Positions 1 through 56,126 of a stretch of 64,000 nt of DNA are shown piece by piece. The position numbers and the translations under genes were made by a program. The notes under the pieces are model-generated. The model made no database searches and was not told where the DNA came from. It was given only the letters and a program-made list of their open reading frames with translations. This DNA is from Notolepis coatsorum (Eukaryota; Chordata; Actinopteri; Aulopiformes; Paralepididae). The DNA lies in the NCBI GenBank assembly GCA_963971535.1, contig OZ020586.1:77352703-77416702 (forward strand). The letters run 5' to 3'. Every line of letters starts with the position of its first letter. The stretch's first letter is position 1.

Positions 1-329
1 GCAGCAATGTAATTTCAAAATAACTTCACTTTGATATGACGTTTTGGTTTTTCAACATGTGTACCTAGTGTCACAGTATTATTTGTCTGGCATAATCCAG
101 CTAATCACATGCCCCCTGGAGTTTATATTCAACTGTAAATAGACAACAAAGACACAAAGACACAAAGCAAAGACACAAACACTATAGCATTCTTTCCATC
201 CTAGATTACATTTCTGGGTTAGAAAACAAACCACATAACTACAGAATAAGCTACAAATCCGTTTAAAGTAAGTAGCAGTGGAAATTACTGGTTAGTGGTG
301 TTCTTTTCTTCTCCCTTATCTCATATCAG
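1..329. other. Intronic sequence upstream of the first visible RDH-like exon
   Basis: AT-rich sequence that I read as the end of an intron of the retinol dehydrogenase-like gene. It ends in a pyrimidine tract and AG acceptor at 328-329. A short imperfect ACAAAG repeat lies near 145-175. No coding or RNA signal is seen. The upstream exons of the gene, with the cofactor-binding Rossmann motif, must lie before position 1. Confidence 0.6.
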
Positions 330-9503
<9,174 letters not shown>

Positions 9504-9700
9504 ACATCCCCCTGCCAGTGTTCACACATGGACATTGCGTGGGGCCACTGATGTTTACTGTTTACTGGGAGGCAATGGTGTCTGTTTGTAGCCTAGATCA
9601 GCTGTGAGGCTTTCACGGTCTACAAATTAGAAGAGTAGCCTATAGGCTGTAATGTTTCAGTAAAAGTAGATGTTCACATTAAAGTCGACGGATGTCAGAG
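9504..9700 (+). other. 3' UTR of the RDH-like gene
   Basis: Non-coding sequence following the stop. ATTAAA at 9678-9683 is a plausible polyadenylation signal, but no downstream evidence fixes the end. Confidence 0.45.
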
Positions 9701-10120
9701 GGTTTGTGTCGTGAAGGAGTGCTGCCTGGTGGATACTTGTGCCCTACTGAACACAGCTTTCTAGTTTCCTATTGGTACTCCCCCCCATGACAGCAAATAC
9801 AACACACAACGAACTTGTTCATTTGTATTTTATGTGTGCTTTGATGTGGTAATAATATGTAAATGTTGGCGTTAAAGGTGCTATAGATAACATTCAGCCA
9901 CTAGATGTCGCACTAGAGCACCAGCATGTCATTTATCCAATCAGGTGCATTCCCCGTGGGGAAATGGGAAGTAGGGAGGTAAGGGCATTCATTTTGGACC
10001 TGGCAATTTTTTTTTAAATGATAAATTAATGTAACTTGAGGTGTTTGAGGTGTATTTCGGCCTCCCACGGGCCACTCAGCTGACGTGGACCAAGCCTTAG
10101 CCTCTGCCCTACAGCACCAA
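9701..10120. other. Intergenic sequence, nothing clear
   Basis: No coding or structural RNA signal is seen. The stretch near 9880-9950, which mentions a CACTAGATGTCGC motif, resembles repeat-derived sequence, but I cannot name the family. Confidence 0.4.
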
Positions 10121-10215
10121 CCTGATTGATTGATTGATTGAAAACTTTATTAACAGATTTCAGAATGGGTACAATTACAGTACAGCTCAATACAAACAAC
10201 TGCTGAGGATGAAGA
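10121..10215 (-). mobile_element. LINE/SINE 3'-tail fragment with (ATTG)n tail
   Basis: GATTGATTGATTG is followed by AAAACTTTATTAACAG and GAATGGGTACAAT. The same tail occurs on the + strand at 32770-32835, and a diverged copy lies at 48415-48480. It is thus a dispersed 3' tail of an unnamed retroelement. Confidence 0.55.
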
Positions 10216-10819
10216 CCAGAAAAAGCCTTTTGTTTTGTTTACATAAGGGTCCTCCATTTTCAATTCATCAACACATCATAGATCCGCTCTCCTGATCCAG
10301 AGCCATCTGGGGGCTTTCTCTGCAGTCTCTGTTATATATAATATACGGTCCGCCACACCTGGTGACATATGGTGAAGAACGGATAACCAATAATGAATAA
10401 TGAACAAATAATGAATGAATACAACTTTTGGAATAGTTCATGCAATTGATATCAGTCTGATATTACATACTGAAATCAGTAGGCTTTCAGATACCATTAA
10501 TTTTTATACAATAAATACTTATATTAAAAAGGGTGCCGGCTCTTATTTCACAAACAAAAAACTGACCTAAACTGAGTTAAACTGAGTTTAAGTGGGTTTA
10601 TCCTCCACTACATATTTGAATGGTAATAAAAAGGTGTGAACTGGGTTTAGGTGGTTTGTCCTCCAATACATCCCTTACAAAGGTGTTGTATTACCCTGAT
10701 TTACCCTCCACTGTACAGGAATTTGTTTTGGTGTCAATGGTATAGCAACATCTTACTGTAACAGATTTCACCAGTATGATACAATGTAAACAGTTCACCA
10801 GTGTTATGATACACACATG

Positions 10820-10920
10820 ATACAATGTCAAGTTTCAAGTTTGTTTATGTGTCACAACAACATACAGAATACTTTATGATGAAATGCTTATTTCTGTATG
10901 AGCCCCTGAGAGTGTGCTAC
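10820..10920 (-). mobile_element. Rex1 LINE 3'-end fragment
   Basis: Contains the ACAGAATACTTTATGATGAAATGC block and TGAGCCCCTGAGAGTGTGC. The + strand Rex1 copy at 20894-21345 has the same block in reverse. Only the 3' end is present. Confidence 0.65.
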
Positions 10921-11084
10921 ATACAGTAAAAAGAAAGTAAGTTAAAAAAAAAAGTAAAGTAAGTAAAAGTAAGTAAAGTCAATATATACAATATATAAAC
11001 AGTTCACCAGTGTTGTTACACACATGATACAATGTAAACAATTCACCAGTATTACACACACAATACAATGTAAACAATTCACCA

Positions 11085-11153
11085 GTCTAACGACCACCCC
11101 TAGGCATGGTTTATTGTTCACAAACCACTCCTGCGCGTGATGTAATGCTTAAT
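11085..11153 (+). repeat. 69-bp direct repeat, left copy, with 28-bp inverted terminal repeat
   Basis: Identical by eye to 17145-17213. The inner 28 bp (11097-11124, starting CCCCTAGGCATGG) are also present inverted at 17117-17144. Similarity continues weakly inward through TTATACAAC. It looks like the left end of a DNA transposon, here about 6.05 kb long because it is filled by LINEs. Confidence 0.7.
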
Positions 11154-11540
11154 TATACAACGGCATGCAAATTTCTCGATTCTGATTGGCTGAAACAGTC
11201 ATTTTACACGTCTTTATTGGCAACAATTCCACGCTGCTGGCCCAGGACCCGCCCACAACCGAACCACATCACATCACTCCGCCGGATCACAAGAAGGTGG
11301 ACAATAATCTTTACAAATGGATATGTTGATAGCGACTAAACGACTAAATATCAAGCGATTCTGTCACAGCGAATGTCTTAGTCGTTTAAACAATGTTGGA
11401 TGATGTAATTGATGGGTCTTGAATCATTCTGTAACAAAAGAAAAATCGCGGATTGATTGATTGATTAATTTTCAATTTCTTTTCAATTTTTTTTCCTTTC
11501 GACTGTCAGCGCTCGCTCTAGTCTCCACCCACTCCACCCT
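11154..11540. other. Unassigned interior of the inverted-repeat-bounded block
   Basis: Probably sequence of the DNA element whose end is at 11097. No ORF of note and no transposase motif are seen. Confidence 0.35.
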
Positions 11541-12575
11541 ACTTTTATACAAAATGCTTCTTACTGTTACGCTCCAGAGACTGTGCAAGACAAGATAAGT
11601 ATGAAATAAAATAACATAGTAAAATTAGAAGTAAAAAAAATGAGGTCACAGTGTTCAGTTTAGACATATGTACAATGTTCGATGCAGAAGACGTAACTGA
11701 GTTACCATACAATATACAATACTGTGCAGTGTACTAATATACAATACTATATAGTGCAAGGCAGAAATGGGACGAGGTGCAATTTAGGTACAATTCACAG
11801 TAGGTGTACGAGTTGTAGTGCAAATCCTTTATCAATAAATATAAAGTGTAAAGTGTGTTTGTGTGATCTAAAGTGTGGAGAGTGGGTGCTGCAGTGTGTT
11901 GTTTGTTTGAGTGAGTGCGTGCGTGTGGGTGTGTGTGCTGTGTGCATTTGATGGTTGTTGCATAGTGTTTATTGTTCGTTTAGCAGCCTGATGGCCTGGG
12001 GATAGAAGCTTCTTCTGAGTCTTTCTGTGCTTGCCTTAAGACTCCGGTATCGCTTGCCTGACCGCAGCAGTTCAAAGAGGCAGTTGTTCGGGTGGCTCGA
12101 GTCCTTAATAATTCTCTTAGCCTTCCCCTTGCACCGCTTGTTGTAAATGTTCTGGAGGGTGGGAAGCCCCCCTCCAATTGTGCGTTCGGCTGAACGTGTC
12201 ACTCTTTGTAGTCTGCTACGGTCTTGTGCAGTGCTATTCCCAAACCAGGAGGTGATGTTGCCGGTCAGGATGCTCTCTATTGTACATGAGTAGAAGTTCC
12301 TAAGGATCTTCTGACTGACTTGGAACTTCCTTAGGCGCCTGAGGAAGTAGAGGCGTTGTCGTGCCTTCTTCACAACACTGTCAATGTGTGTGGTCCATGT
12401 CAAGTCCTCGGATATGTGGGCTCCGAGGTACTTGAAACTGTTCACTCTCTCAACCGGTGCCCCGTCGATGCTGAGGGGGCTGTAGTCCTTGACCCCCGAC
12501 CTCCTGAAGTCCACAATCATCTCACATGAGGCAACTTCTCTCAATCATTCCAATAATACACAGTTGGATGTGTTA
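11541..12575 (-). mobile_element. Rex1 (Babar) LINE, 5'-truncated
   Basis: The - strand frame 11969-12544 encodes the C-terminal part of a Rex1-type reverse transcriptase. Motifs are EMIVDFRR, then RVNSFKYLGAHISEDLTW, KKARQRLYFLRRL, IESILTGNITSWFGN and FYPQAIRLLNEQ. This is the standard end of the CR1-related Rex1 family of fish. The 3' UTR follows to about 11541. The catalytic FADD region lies upstream and is missing. Confidence 0.85.
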
Positions 12576-12836
12576 GTTTGGTTGGATGCACTTCAAGCTG
12601 CTTCCACATGGAGGCAAATTGTCTTTTTTGTAGTTTACATTTACATTTACATTTAGTCATTTAGCTGACGCTTTTATCCAAAGCGACTTACAAGTTCTGT
12701 ACGACAAGCCATCAGGAAGGGCACAACTCTATCAGCTGAGCAACAATGTTCATCAAAGTGTTGAGTGCTACAGTGTAGGTTAGTTTATTAGGACAAGTGC
12801 ATGACAGTACGGTTAGTTAGGGTTAGATTTTTTTTT

Positions 12837-15777
12837 TTATTGTTTTTTTTTTAAATTCAGATAATGGTTGAAGAAGTGCGTCTTTAGTCGACGGCGAAAG
12901 ATTGGACGTGATTCGGCTGTCCTAACTGGGGTGGGTAGTTCATTCCACCATTGTGGGGCAAGGACTGAGAATAGGCGACTTCTCTTTGATGACTCTCCCG
13001 GAGCTTGGATAGGAGTAGGTCTGAGGCGGCCAGAAGATGCAGAGCGTAGGGGTCTTGAGGGTGTGTAGTTAGAGACCATTGACCGGAGGTAGGCGGGAGC
13101 GGTTCCCTTTGCCGCACGGTATGCTAGGTCGAGGGCCTTGAAGCGGATTCGTGCAGCAATGGGGAGCCAGTGCAGGTCCCTAAGAAGTGGGGTGACATGG
13201 GCCGACTTCGGTAGGTTTGAGATCAGGCGGGCCGCTGCGTTCTGAATGAGTTGAAGAGGCTTAGTGGCAGTGGCCGGGAGGCCAGCGAGCAGTGCATTGC
13301 AGTAGTCGAGGCGGGAGATGACTGTTGATTGGACGAGGAGTTGGGTGGCTTCTTTTGTCAGGAAGGGGCGGATCCTTCTGACGTTGCTCAGGAGGAATCG
13401 GCAGGTTCTGGTCGTCGCTGCGATGTGAGCAGAGAAGTTCAACTGGTCGTCGAGGACAACACCAAGGTTCTTGGCGGTCGGGGACGCAGTCACAGCTGCA
13501 TTCTCGACTGTGATTGAAAGGTCGGTTAGGGGGGAGGATTTGGCCGGCAGGTGGAGCAATTCTGTTTTGCTTAGGTTCAGTTTGAGGTGGTTGGACGTCA
13601 TCCAGGCTGAGATGTCGGACAGACAGGCCGAGATCCGCTCAGAGACGTGGATATCTGAGGGAGGGAAGGAGAGGAAGAGTTGAGTATCGTCGGCATAACA
13701 ATGGTAGGAGAAGCCATGAGACGTGATAATGTTACCCAGTGATTTAGTGTAGAGGGAGAAGAGAAGGGGTCCTAAAACCGAGCCCTGGGGGACACCCGTC
13801 CGCAGGGGGCGGGTGGCCGACAGGGTCCCTCTCCATGACACTTGGTAGGAGCGGTCATTGAGGTATGATGACAGCCATGTCAGCGCAGAGCCAGCCACTC
13901 CCATTCCTGCGAGGGCCGCAAGGAGGATCTGGTGGTTGACTGTGTCGAAGGCTGCAGATAGATCTAGGAGAATCAGGACAGAGGAGAGGCCTTTCGCTTT
14001 TGCTAAGTGAAGTGCCTCTGTGACCGCAATGAGGGCTGTCTCTGTGGAGTGACCAGTCCTGAAGCCTGACTGATTAGGGTCTAGGAGGTCATTCTGTAAG
14101 AGATAAGCAGTAAGTTGGTTGGATACAGCACGTTCAAGTGTTTTAGAAAGGAAGGAGAGAAGAGAGACAGGACGGTAGTTGCCTATGACGGTAGGGTTCA
14201 GGGTTGGTTTTTTTATGAGCGGCGTGACTCTGGCTTGTTTTAGGGAGGTGGGGACCACCCCCGAGTTGAGTGAGGAGTTGATGGTTGCAGTTAGGAATGG
14301 GAGGATGTCTGGTGCTATGGTCTGGAGGAGTGGGGAGGGTAGCTGGTCCAGCTGGCAAGTAGTCGGACGGTTCGACGTTACCAGTGTCAGGGTCTCTGCT
14401 TCTGTAATGGGAGAGAAAGATGACCGAGTGAAGGATGAGGTTCTCGATTCAGCATTTGGAATGGGTGGGGGTTGGGAGAAGGAGCTGCGGATGTTCTCCA
14501 CTTTTTCCTCAAAGAAGATCGCAAAGTCTTCGGCAGAGAAAGATGAGGGAGGGGGGGGGTGGGGGGGGAGTGAGGAGGGAGGACATGGTAGCATGCAGTT
14601 TGCGAAGATTCTTGGCAGAGGCCTCGATCCTATGGTGGAAGAAAGAAGCTTTGGCATTAGTGATGGTTTTGGAGAATGTTAACAAGAGGTTGTGATATGT
14701 GTCGATGTCAGCAGTGAGGCGTGACTTTCTATACTTCCTTTCAGCTGCTTTCAGGACCTGTCTTTGTTCTCTCACTGGATCTGTCAGCCATGGACTGGGT
14801 GGGGAACGGCGGGCAGGTTTCTCAACGAGGGGACAGAGCTTTTTGAAGGAGGTTGCAAGGGCTGAAAGGAGGGTGGAGGTTGCCATCTCTGTGGAGAGAG
14901 CAGAGAAGGTGTCACTCAAAGGTAGAGCGGATAGTATGTCAGAGGAGAGGGTGGAGGGGGATAGGGAGGGCAGGTTGCGTCTGAGTGAGACTGTTTGAGT
15001 TGGGGTGAAGACCTTTCGGTTAAGCATGAGAGTTAGTGAGAAGGATATGAAGGAATGGTCAGATACATGTAGGGGAGTTACCGTGGTGTTAATGATGCTG
15101 GAGTTATGGGAAAATATGAGATCCAAGGAGTTGCCTGCTTTGTGGGTGGGAGGCATGGCAGTGGGAGTCAGGTCAAACGATTGTAGGAGGGAGACTACTA
15201 TGACTGACTGAGATGAGTCAGGCAGGTTGAAGTCGCCCAATAGAAGGAGAGGGGTACCATCTTCCGGTAAGGAGCTAAGAAGCATGTCCAGCTCATCTGT
15301 GAAGTGATCGAGTGTACCTGGAGGGCGGTAGAGTGTAACAATGGTGAGATTGAAAGGATTAGAGACAGATACTGCATGATATTCGAGAGAGGAGAGTGAC
15401 AGTTCTGGGAGTGGTGTTACGTTTGTAGCCCATGAAGGAGATGTCATGAGGCCAGTGCCTCCACCCCGTCTGGAAGGTTGAGGTGTGTGAGTGAAGTTAT
15501 AGTTTGTAGATAATGCTGCAGGTGTTGATGAGTTATTGGGGGTTATCCAGGTCTCAGTTAGAGCCAGGAGCTGCAGATTTAGACTATGGGCGTAGGCAGT
15601 AATGAAGTCAGCTTTCTTGACTGCTGATTGACAATTCCATAAGCCTCCCCGTACTGTGACAGGTGTATTAGTGGCTGTAGGAGGGTAGGAGAGATTAGCC
15701 GGGTTGCTAGCAAACTGCCGTGGGTGGGTTAAATCTGTTCTAGAGGAGCAGATTGTGGATATAGGTATGAGACACAT
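12837..15777 (-). pseudogene. L2 endonuclease/reverse transcriptase ORF, frameshifted in a homopolymer
   Basis: The upstream frame (15777-14509) encodes an apurinic-type endonuclease, with GGLWNCQSAVKK, ALTETWI, LLLGDFN and SDHSFISF. The downstream frame (14657-12837) encodes the reverse transcriptase: [40 protein letters not shown], then the YADD box at about 13687-13698 and a normal L2 C-terminus ending HFFNHYLNL. The two frames overlap by about 150 bp around a G-rich run (14549-14572, poly-C on the coding strand). A length change there explains the break. Everything else reads through. It is either a real frameshift or a sequence-length error in the homopolymer. Confidence 0.87.
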
Positions 15778-16018
15778 TGTCTTGTCAAGAGTGGCAGGGA
15801 GGAAGTAGAGAAATAGCAGAGTGGGAGGGAAAGGGAGATTTTTCAGAGTGGAGTGTAAGATAGGACTAGGGTGTACTTAGCACTAGGTGGATCGGTGGAT
15901 CCCTTAGCGGATAACTCCAGGAAAACTCCTCCTCTTTGTCCCTCTTCGTTTCTCGACGCTACACCAGCAAGCCTTTAAATCTCAATCACTAATTAGTGCT
16001 GTCTTAACACCTGGCCCT

Positions 16019-16987
16019 TAATGGGGGCACTTAACAAAACAAAATGGCCGTTTTAAACACGCCCCTTTAATCAAGTCAGCTGGTTCCTCACTTTTAAGAT
16101 TCACTAATAAACTTAAAATGGCTTACCCTAGTTTTCAGTATAAAGCAATGTTTCTCAGTGAGTGTGTCCTGTCCTTCCTTAACAGAGCTCAGTACAGAGT
16201 GATTTCAACACAGTCTGGACCTCTGCTTTTAAACAGGGCAGGCTCTTAATGGCTCACTCAGCAAATCAGTTGCTACTAGTAAACAGGAAACAGTCCCTTA
16301 ATGGGGGCACTTAACTAAACAAAATGGCCGTTTTAAACACGCCCCTTTAATCAAGTCAGCTGGTTCCTCACTTTTAAGATTCACTAATAAACTTAAAATG
16401 GCTTACCCTAGTTTTCAGTATAAAGCAATGTTTCTCAGTGAGTGTGTCCTGTCCTTCCTTAACAGAGCTCAGTACAGAGTGATTTCAACACAGTCTGGAC
16501 CTCTGCTTTTAAACAGGGCAGGCTCTTAATGGCTCACTCAGCAAATCAGTTGCTACTAGTAAACAGGAAACAGTCCCTTAATGGGGGCACTTAACTAAAC
16601 AAAATGGCTGTTTTAAACACGCCCCTTTAATCAAGTCAGCTGGTTCCTCACTTTTAAGATTCACTAATAAACTTAAAATGGCTTACCCTAGTTTTCAGTA
16701 TAAAGCAATGTTTCTCAGTGAGTGTGTCCTGTCCTTCCTTAACAGAGCTCAGTACAGAGTGATTTCAACACAGTCTGGACCTCTGCTTTTAAACAGGGCA
16801 GGCTCTTAATGGCTCACTCAGCAAATCAGTTGCTACTAGTAAACAGGAAACAGTCCCTTAATGGGGGCACTTAACTAAACAAAATGGCCGTTTTAAACAC
16901 GCCCCTTTAATCAAGTCAGCTGGTTCCTCACTTTTAAGATTCACTAATAAACTTAAAATGGCTTACCCTAGTTTTCAGTATAAAGCA
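16019..16987 (-). repeat. 280-bp tandem repeat, about 3.5 copies
   Basis: The phrase ATGGGGGCACTTAAC recurs at 16021, 16301, 16581 and 16861, giving an exact 280-bp period. The units differ at only a few bases (AACAAAAC/AACTAAAC, GGCCG/GGCTG). The last copy breaks off at 16987. The array lies upstream of the L2 ORF in its transcription direction, so I read it as 5' UTR monomers. Confidence 0.85.
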
Positions 16988-17116
16988 GTGGGAACTACTT
17001 TTTCTGGCGGATGGTTTTTTCAATAAATCTTCGATTAATGTGTGTTTATTGTATAGAAATAAGGTTGGATTAATGTGGCAGTTGTATAAAAGCTTTACAC
17101 CACTTGCAGTCGTGAT

Positions 17117-17184
17117 TTGTGAACAATAAACCATGCCTAGGGGGGTCTAACGACCACCCCTAGGCATGGTTTATTGTTCACAAA
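17117..17184. repeat. Imperfect palindrome formed by two transposon ends
   Basis: Left arm 17117-17144 and right arm 17157-17184 are perfect inverted copies of 28 bp. They flank GGTCTAACGACCA, itself a small palindrome. The right arm begins the 69-bp direct repeat also present at 11085. Confidence 0.85.
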
Positions 17185-17213
17185 CCACTCCTGCGCGTGA
17201 TGTAATGCTTAAT

Positions 17214-17640
17214 AAAGATGCTTTGCTTTTTGTTGTTGTTATGTTCTGTTAAATATGACAACATTTTCATATGGTTTACCAAACATTTTAAGTAAAACAC
17301 ATGTCAGTAAATCCACATTATGATTCTTACAAGGAAATTACGTAAAGGACCTGACTTATATGGCTGAGCAACCAGTAATGTAATAATGAGATGAGATGAG
17401 TGAGGTATGAGATCTGAAGGCAGAAACTACATGTTTCTTATAAAACCTTCTGAAAGTCGAATTATGTTTCTTAGAATTATTTTCCATATGTGTAGAGATA
17501 AAAAATTCAATTCAATTCAACAAACTACAGGGGTCTGGGAGGGTCTTTGTAAATGGCTATACACAGAGCTATTTATTACCAGCAACGTTTCAAAAAGAGT
17601 TCTAGAGTGTCAGTGGCTTATGCTGGGTTTATGATCCACT
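17214..17640. other. Intergenic, nothing recognised
   Basis: AT-rich sequence with short ORFs only. I see no repeat family, RNA gene or promoter signal in it. Confidence 0.4.
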
Positions 17641-17673
17641 ATGATAAGGTGGCCACAACATGCCACCTGGCCG

Positions 17674-17785
17674 CGTGAATATTAAAGGCAACCAACTTGT
17701 GTTCAGCTTTTCGTCGCGTGGGGGCGGGGGGTCGCGGCCAATCAGAGAAAAGCCGAACACAAGTTGGTTGCCGTTAATATTCACG
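17674..17785. repeat. 39-bp inverted repeat hairpin with G-rich loop
   Basis: Arms 17674-17712 and 17747-17785 are inverted copies with two mismatches that I can see. They are separated by 34 bp containing GGGGGCGGGGGG. The stem begins CGTGAATATTAA. Confidence 0.85.
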
Positions 17786-17808
17786 CCACCTGGCCGCTTA
17801 TAGCTTAT

Positions 17809-18460
17809 CCGCAACAGTAAGTTACTTCCGGGGTAGGCCTGATTGGCCCCGACAGGCACGTGACGCGCAACTTATGGTGCGTTCACGTCAGGTGGGAAGA
17901 AGCGGACGAACCAGATGACATCTCGTTGCTACAACTAGGAAGCATTCACGCGTTGAACTCGAGGAAACGCCCACATCCAAGATGGCGATCTTAGCCTACT
18001 GTTAGCCTACTGCTACAAGTCGTTAGCAAGTTACTTTAAAATCAACTGTAGACGAACAGCAGCAAGTATAGCTCGTTTTTCATATGAAGAGTACAGCAGT
18101 ATGATTGTATTATTCTGATTATGTGATCAAAGTGATCATTTAACTTGTATTGCCGACATCGCCGTCAAGCTTGCTGCCATGATGGTTGATACTTCCGCAT
18201 TTCGGGACGCGAAGTGGGAGATATCGGGGTATATAAAAAACTCCCATATGACCTAGTAGGAATTACCACTAGGAGGCTGACGTGAATGGCTTTTCCCAGT
18301 CGGAAGCTGGTTAAGGTTAGAGTTTGTGTTAGAGAATGGCAATAGACAGCCTATTTCCGCGCGACAGCTCTCAGCAGCCTCGTTGCGCGTCCTGAGTTTG
18401 CCGCGTCACGTGCCTGTCGGGGCCAATCAGGCCTACCCCGGAAGTCACTTACTGTTGCGG
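17809..18460. repeat. 59-bp inverted repeat pair upstream of vps45
   Basis: Arms 17809-17867 and 18402-18460 match in inverse orientation with one visible mismatch. Both contain GGGGCCAATCAGGCC-type (CCAAT box) and CACGTG sequence. Between them, GGTGCGTTCACGTCAG (17876) and CTGACGTGAATGGC (about 18272) look like the ends of a MITE of about 410 bp inserted in the spacer. Confidence 0.75.
17972..17985 (+). promoter_or_regulatory. YY1-like motif
   Basis: CCAAGATGGCGATC matches the CAAGATGGCG YY1 consensus common near vertebrate transcription starts. It lies 0.8 kb upstream of the vps45 ATG, inside repeat-derived sequence, so its role is uncertain. Confidence 0.3.
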
Positions 18461-18584
18461 AACAGTTACACGCCACCTGGCCGCCTGGCCCATAGATATA
18501 TGGCCTGGCCAGTCTATTATACCGACCTTACCAAGATGGCCTCTTGAGTGGGCCGGAACAGTGCTATGTTGTGCGTCGAACTTA

Positions 18585-18640
18585 AATACGTCACTGACCC
18601 GGAAGTGTGATTAGCTTCCTTTTTCACAGATCAGCTGACA
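18585..18640 (+). promoter_or_regulatory. Probable vps45 core promoter
   Basis: TACGTCAC (CRE-like, 18587-18594) and ACCCGGAAGTG (ETS/GABP-type, 18597-18607) lie about 180 bp before the ATG, with no TATA box. This is the usual layout of a housekeeping promoter. A second ATGGCC context (CCAAGATGGCCTC, about 18533) resembles another YY1 site. The exact transcription start is inferred. Confidence 0.5.
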
Positions 18641-18784
18641 TTTGTCAACATCTGTGATCTCAAAGAAAACATCCAGAAAAGCTCCCTAACTCAACCAGGG
18701 GTAACAAACCCCCACCGGGTCACAGGTCCAGGCTCTGGGCGGATTTTAAACCCACAGAACGCGGTTATTTACACCCCTGTCACC

Positions 18785-55222
<36,438 letters not shown>

Positions 55223-55389
55223 GTCAGTACCACGTGTGTGTGATGGAGCTTTCAGTTGTCCCTCAGAATCCCATTTGTCTTTGGCAAATTCTAATTAAAT
55301 TAGAATATCAATTATACCGTGTCCATATTATTACCACATCAAAGCAGCCGTAAAACGCTTAAGATGAACATGTTAATCCGTTCACGCTG

Positions 55390-55912
55390 TCCGGCAGCGT
55401 GGCTACATGAGTAGAGCTCAAGATTACCGGTTCGAGCCCCGGTCAAGGCTGCTGTCGGAAAGTGGTGGTGTTGTTGTCCAGTAGGGGGCACTCTGTCCTC
55501 TGGACTTCTCAGTAACAATGCCCCTGTTACGGTGATGGGGACACCGTATAGCTGCAAGTGCCGTCCTTCGGGTGAGATGCTAAACCGAGGTCCTGACTGA
55601 ATTCGGTCGTTAAAGAACCCAGGACACCTATCGTAAAGAGTAGGGGGTTCCCCGACGTTCCTGGCCAAATTCCCAATCAGACCACCTAATCATCCCTCCC
55701 CCTTAATTGGCTGATATCAATCCCTGTCTCCTGAGCCGGTCAGCCATTGTGTAGTGTGATGTGTGCCGGGTGCCAGTGTATGGCAGCCATTGAGCCTGGG
55801 TAGCCCAAGGTTGAGTGCTACCAGTGGTGGTGAAGGAGGCAATTTCCACCCTACATTGTGGGGAACGCTTTGAGTGTCTAGAAAAGCGCTATATAAATGT
55901 AATGAGTTAGTT
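55390..55912 (+). mobile_element. tRNA-derived SINE, full length
   Basis: Head GCAGCGTGGCTACATGAGTA with box B GGTTCGAGCCCC. The middle part has CTTCGGGTGAGATGCTAAAC, a block widespread in fish SINEs. The tail is AAAAGCGCTATATAAATGTA. About 520 bp, in the last visible vps45 intron. Confidence 0.8.
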
Positions 55913-56126
55913 ATGTTCATTGTGTGGTGTTTTTGCTATTATGGGATGTACCAACAGGAAATTATTATGATTATTATTATTATTACTAGTACTTTTTATT
56001 ATTATCAATTTTTTTATTATTATTTTGTAATATTACTATCTTTTTTATTATTGTTATTTTACATTTGATTAGCAATTTCAAATTCATTGTTCTGACTACC
56101 CTAGCGTGTGTGTGTGTGTGTGCACT

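Larger units (their letters stand above)
12634..16987 (-). mobile_element. Near full-length L2 LINE with tandem 5' monomers
   Basis: Read on the - strand: 280-bp tandem monomers (16987 back to 16019), a short leader, an endonuclease plus reverse transcriptase ORF (15777 to 12837), and a 3' UTR ending in the conserved L2 tail and TGTAAA repeats (12634). The 3' 1.5 kb is nearly identical to the copy at 57408-58893. This indicates recent activity of the family. Confidence 0.88.
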
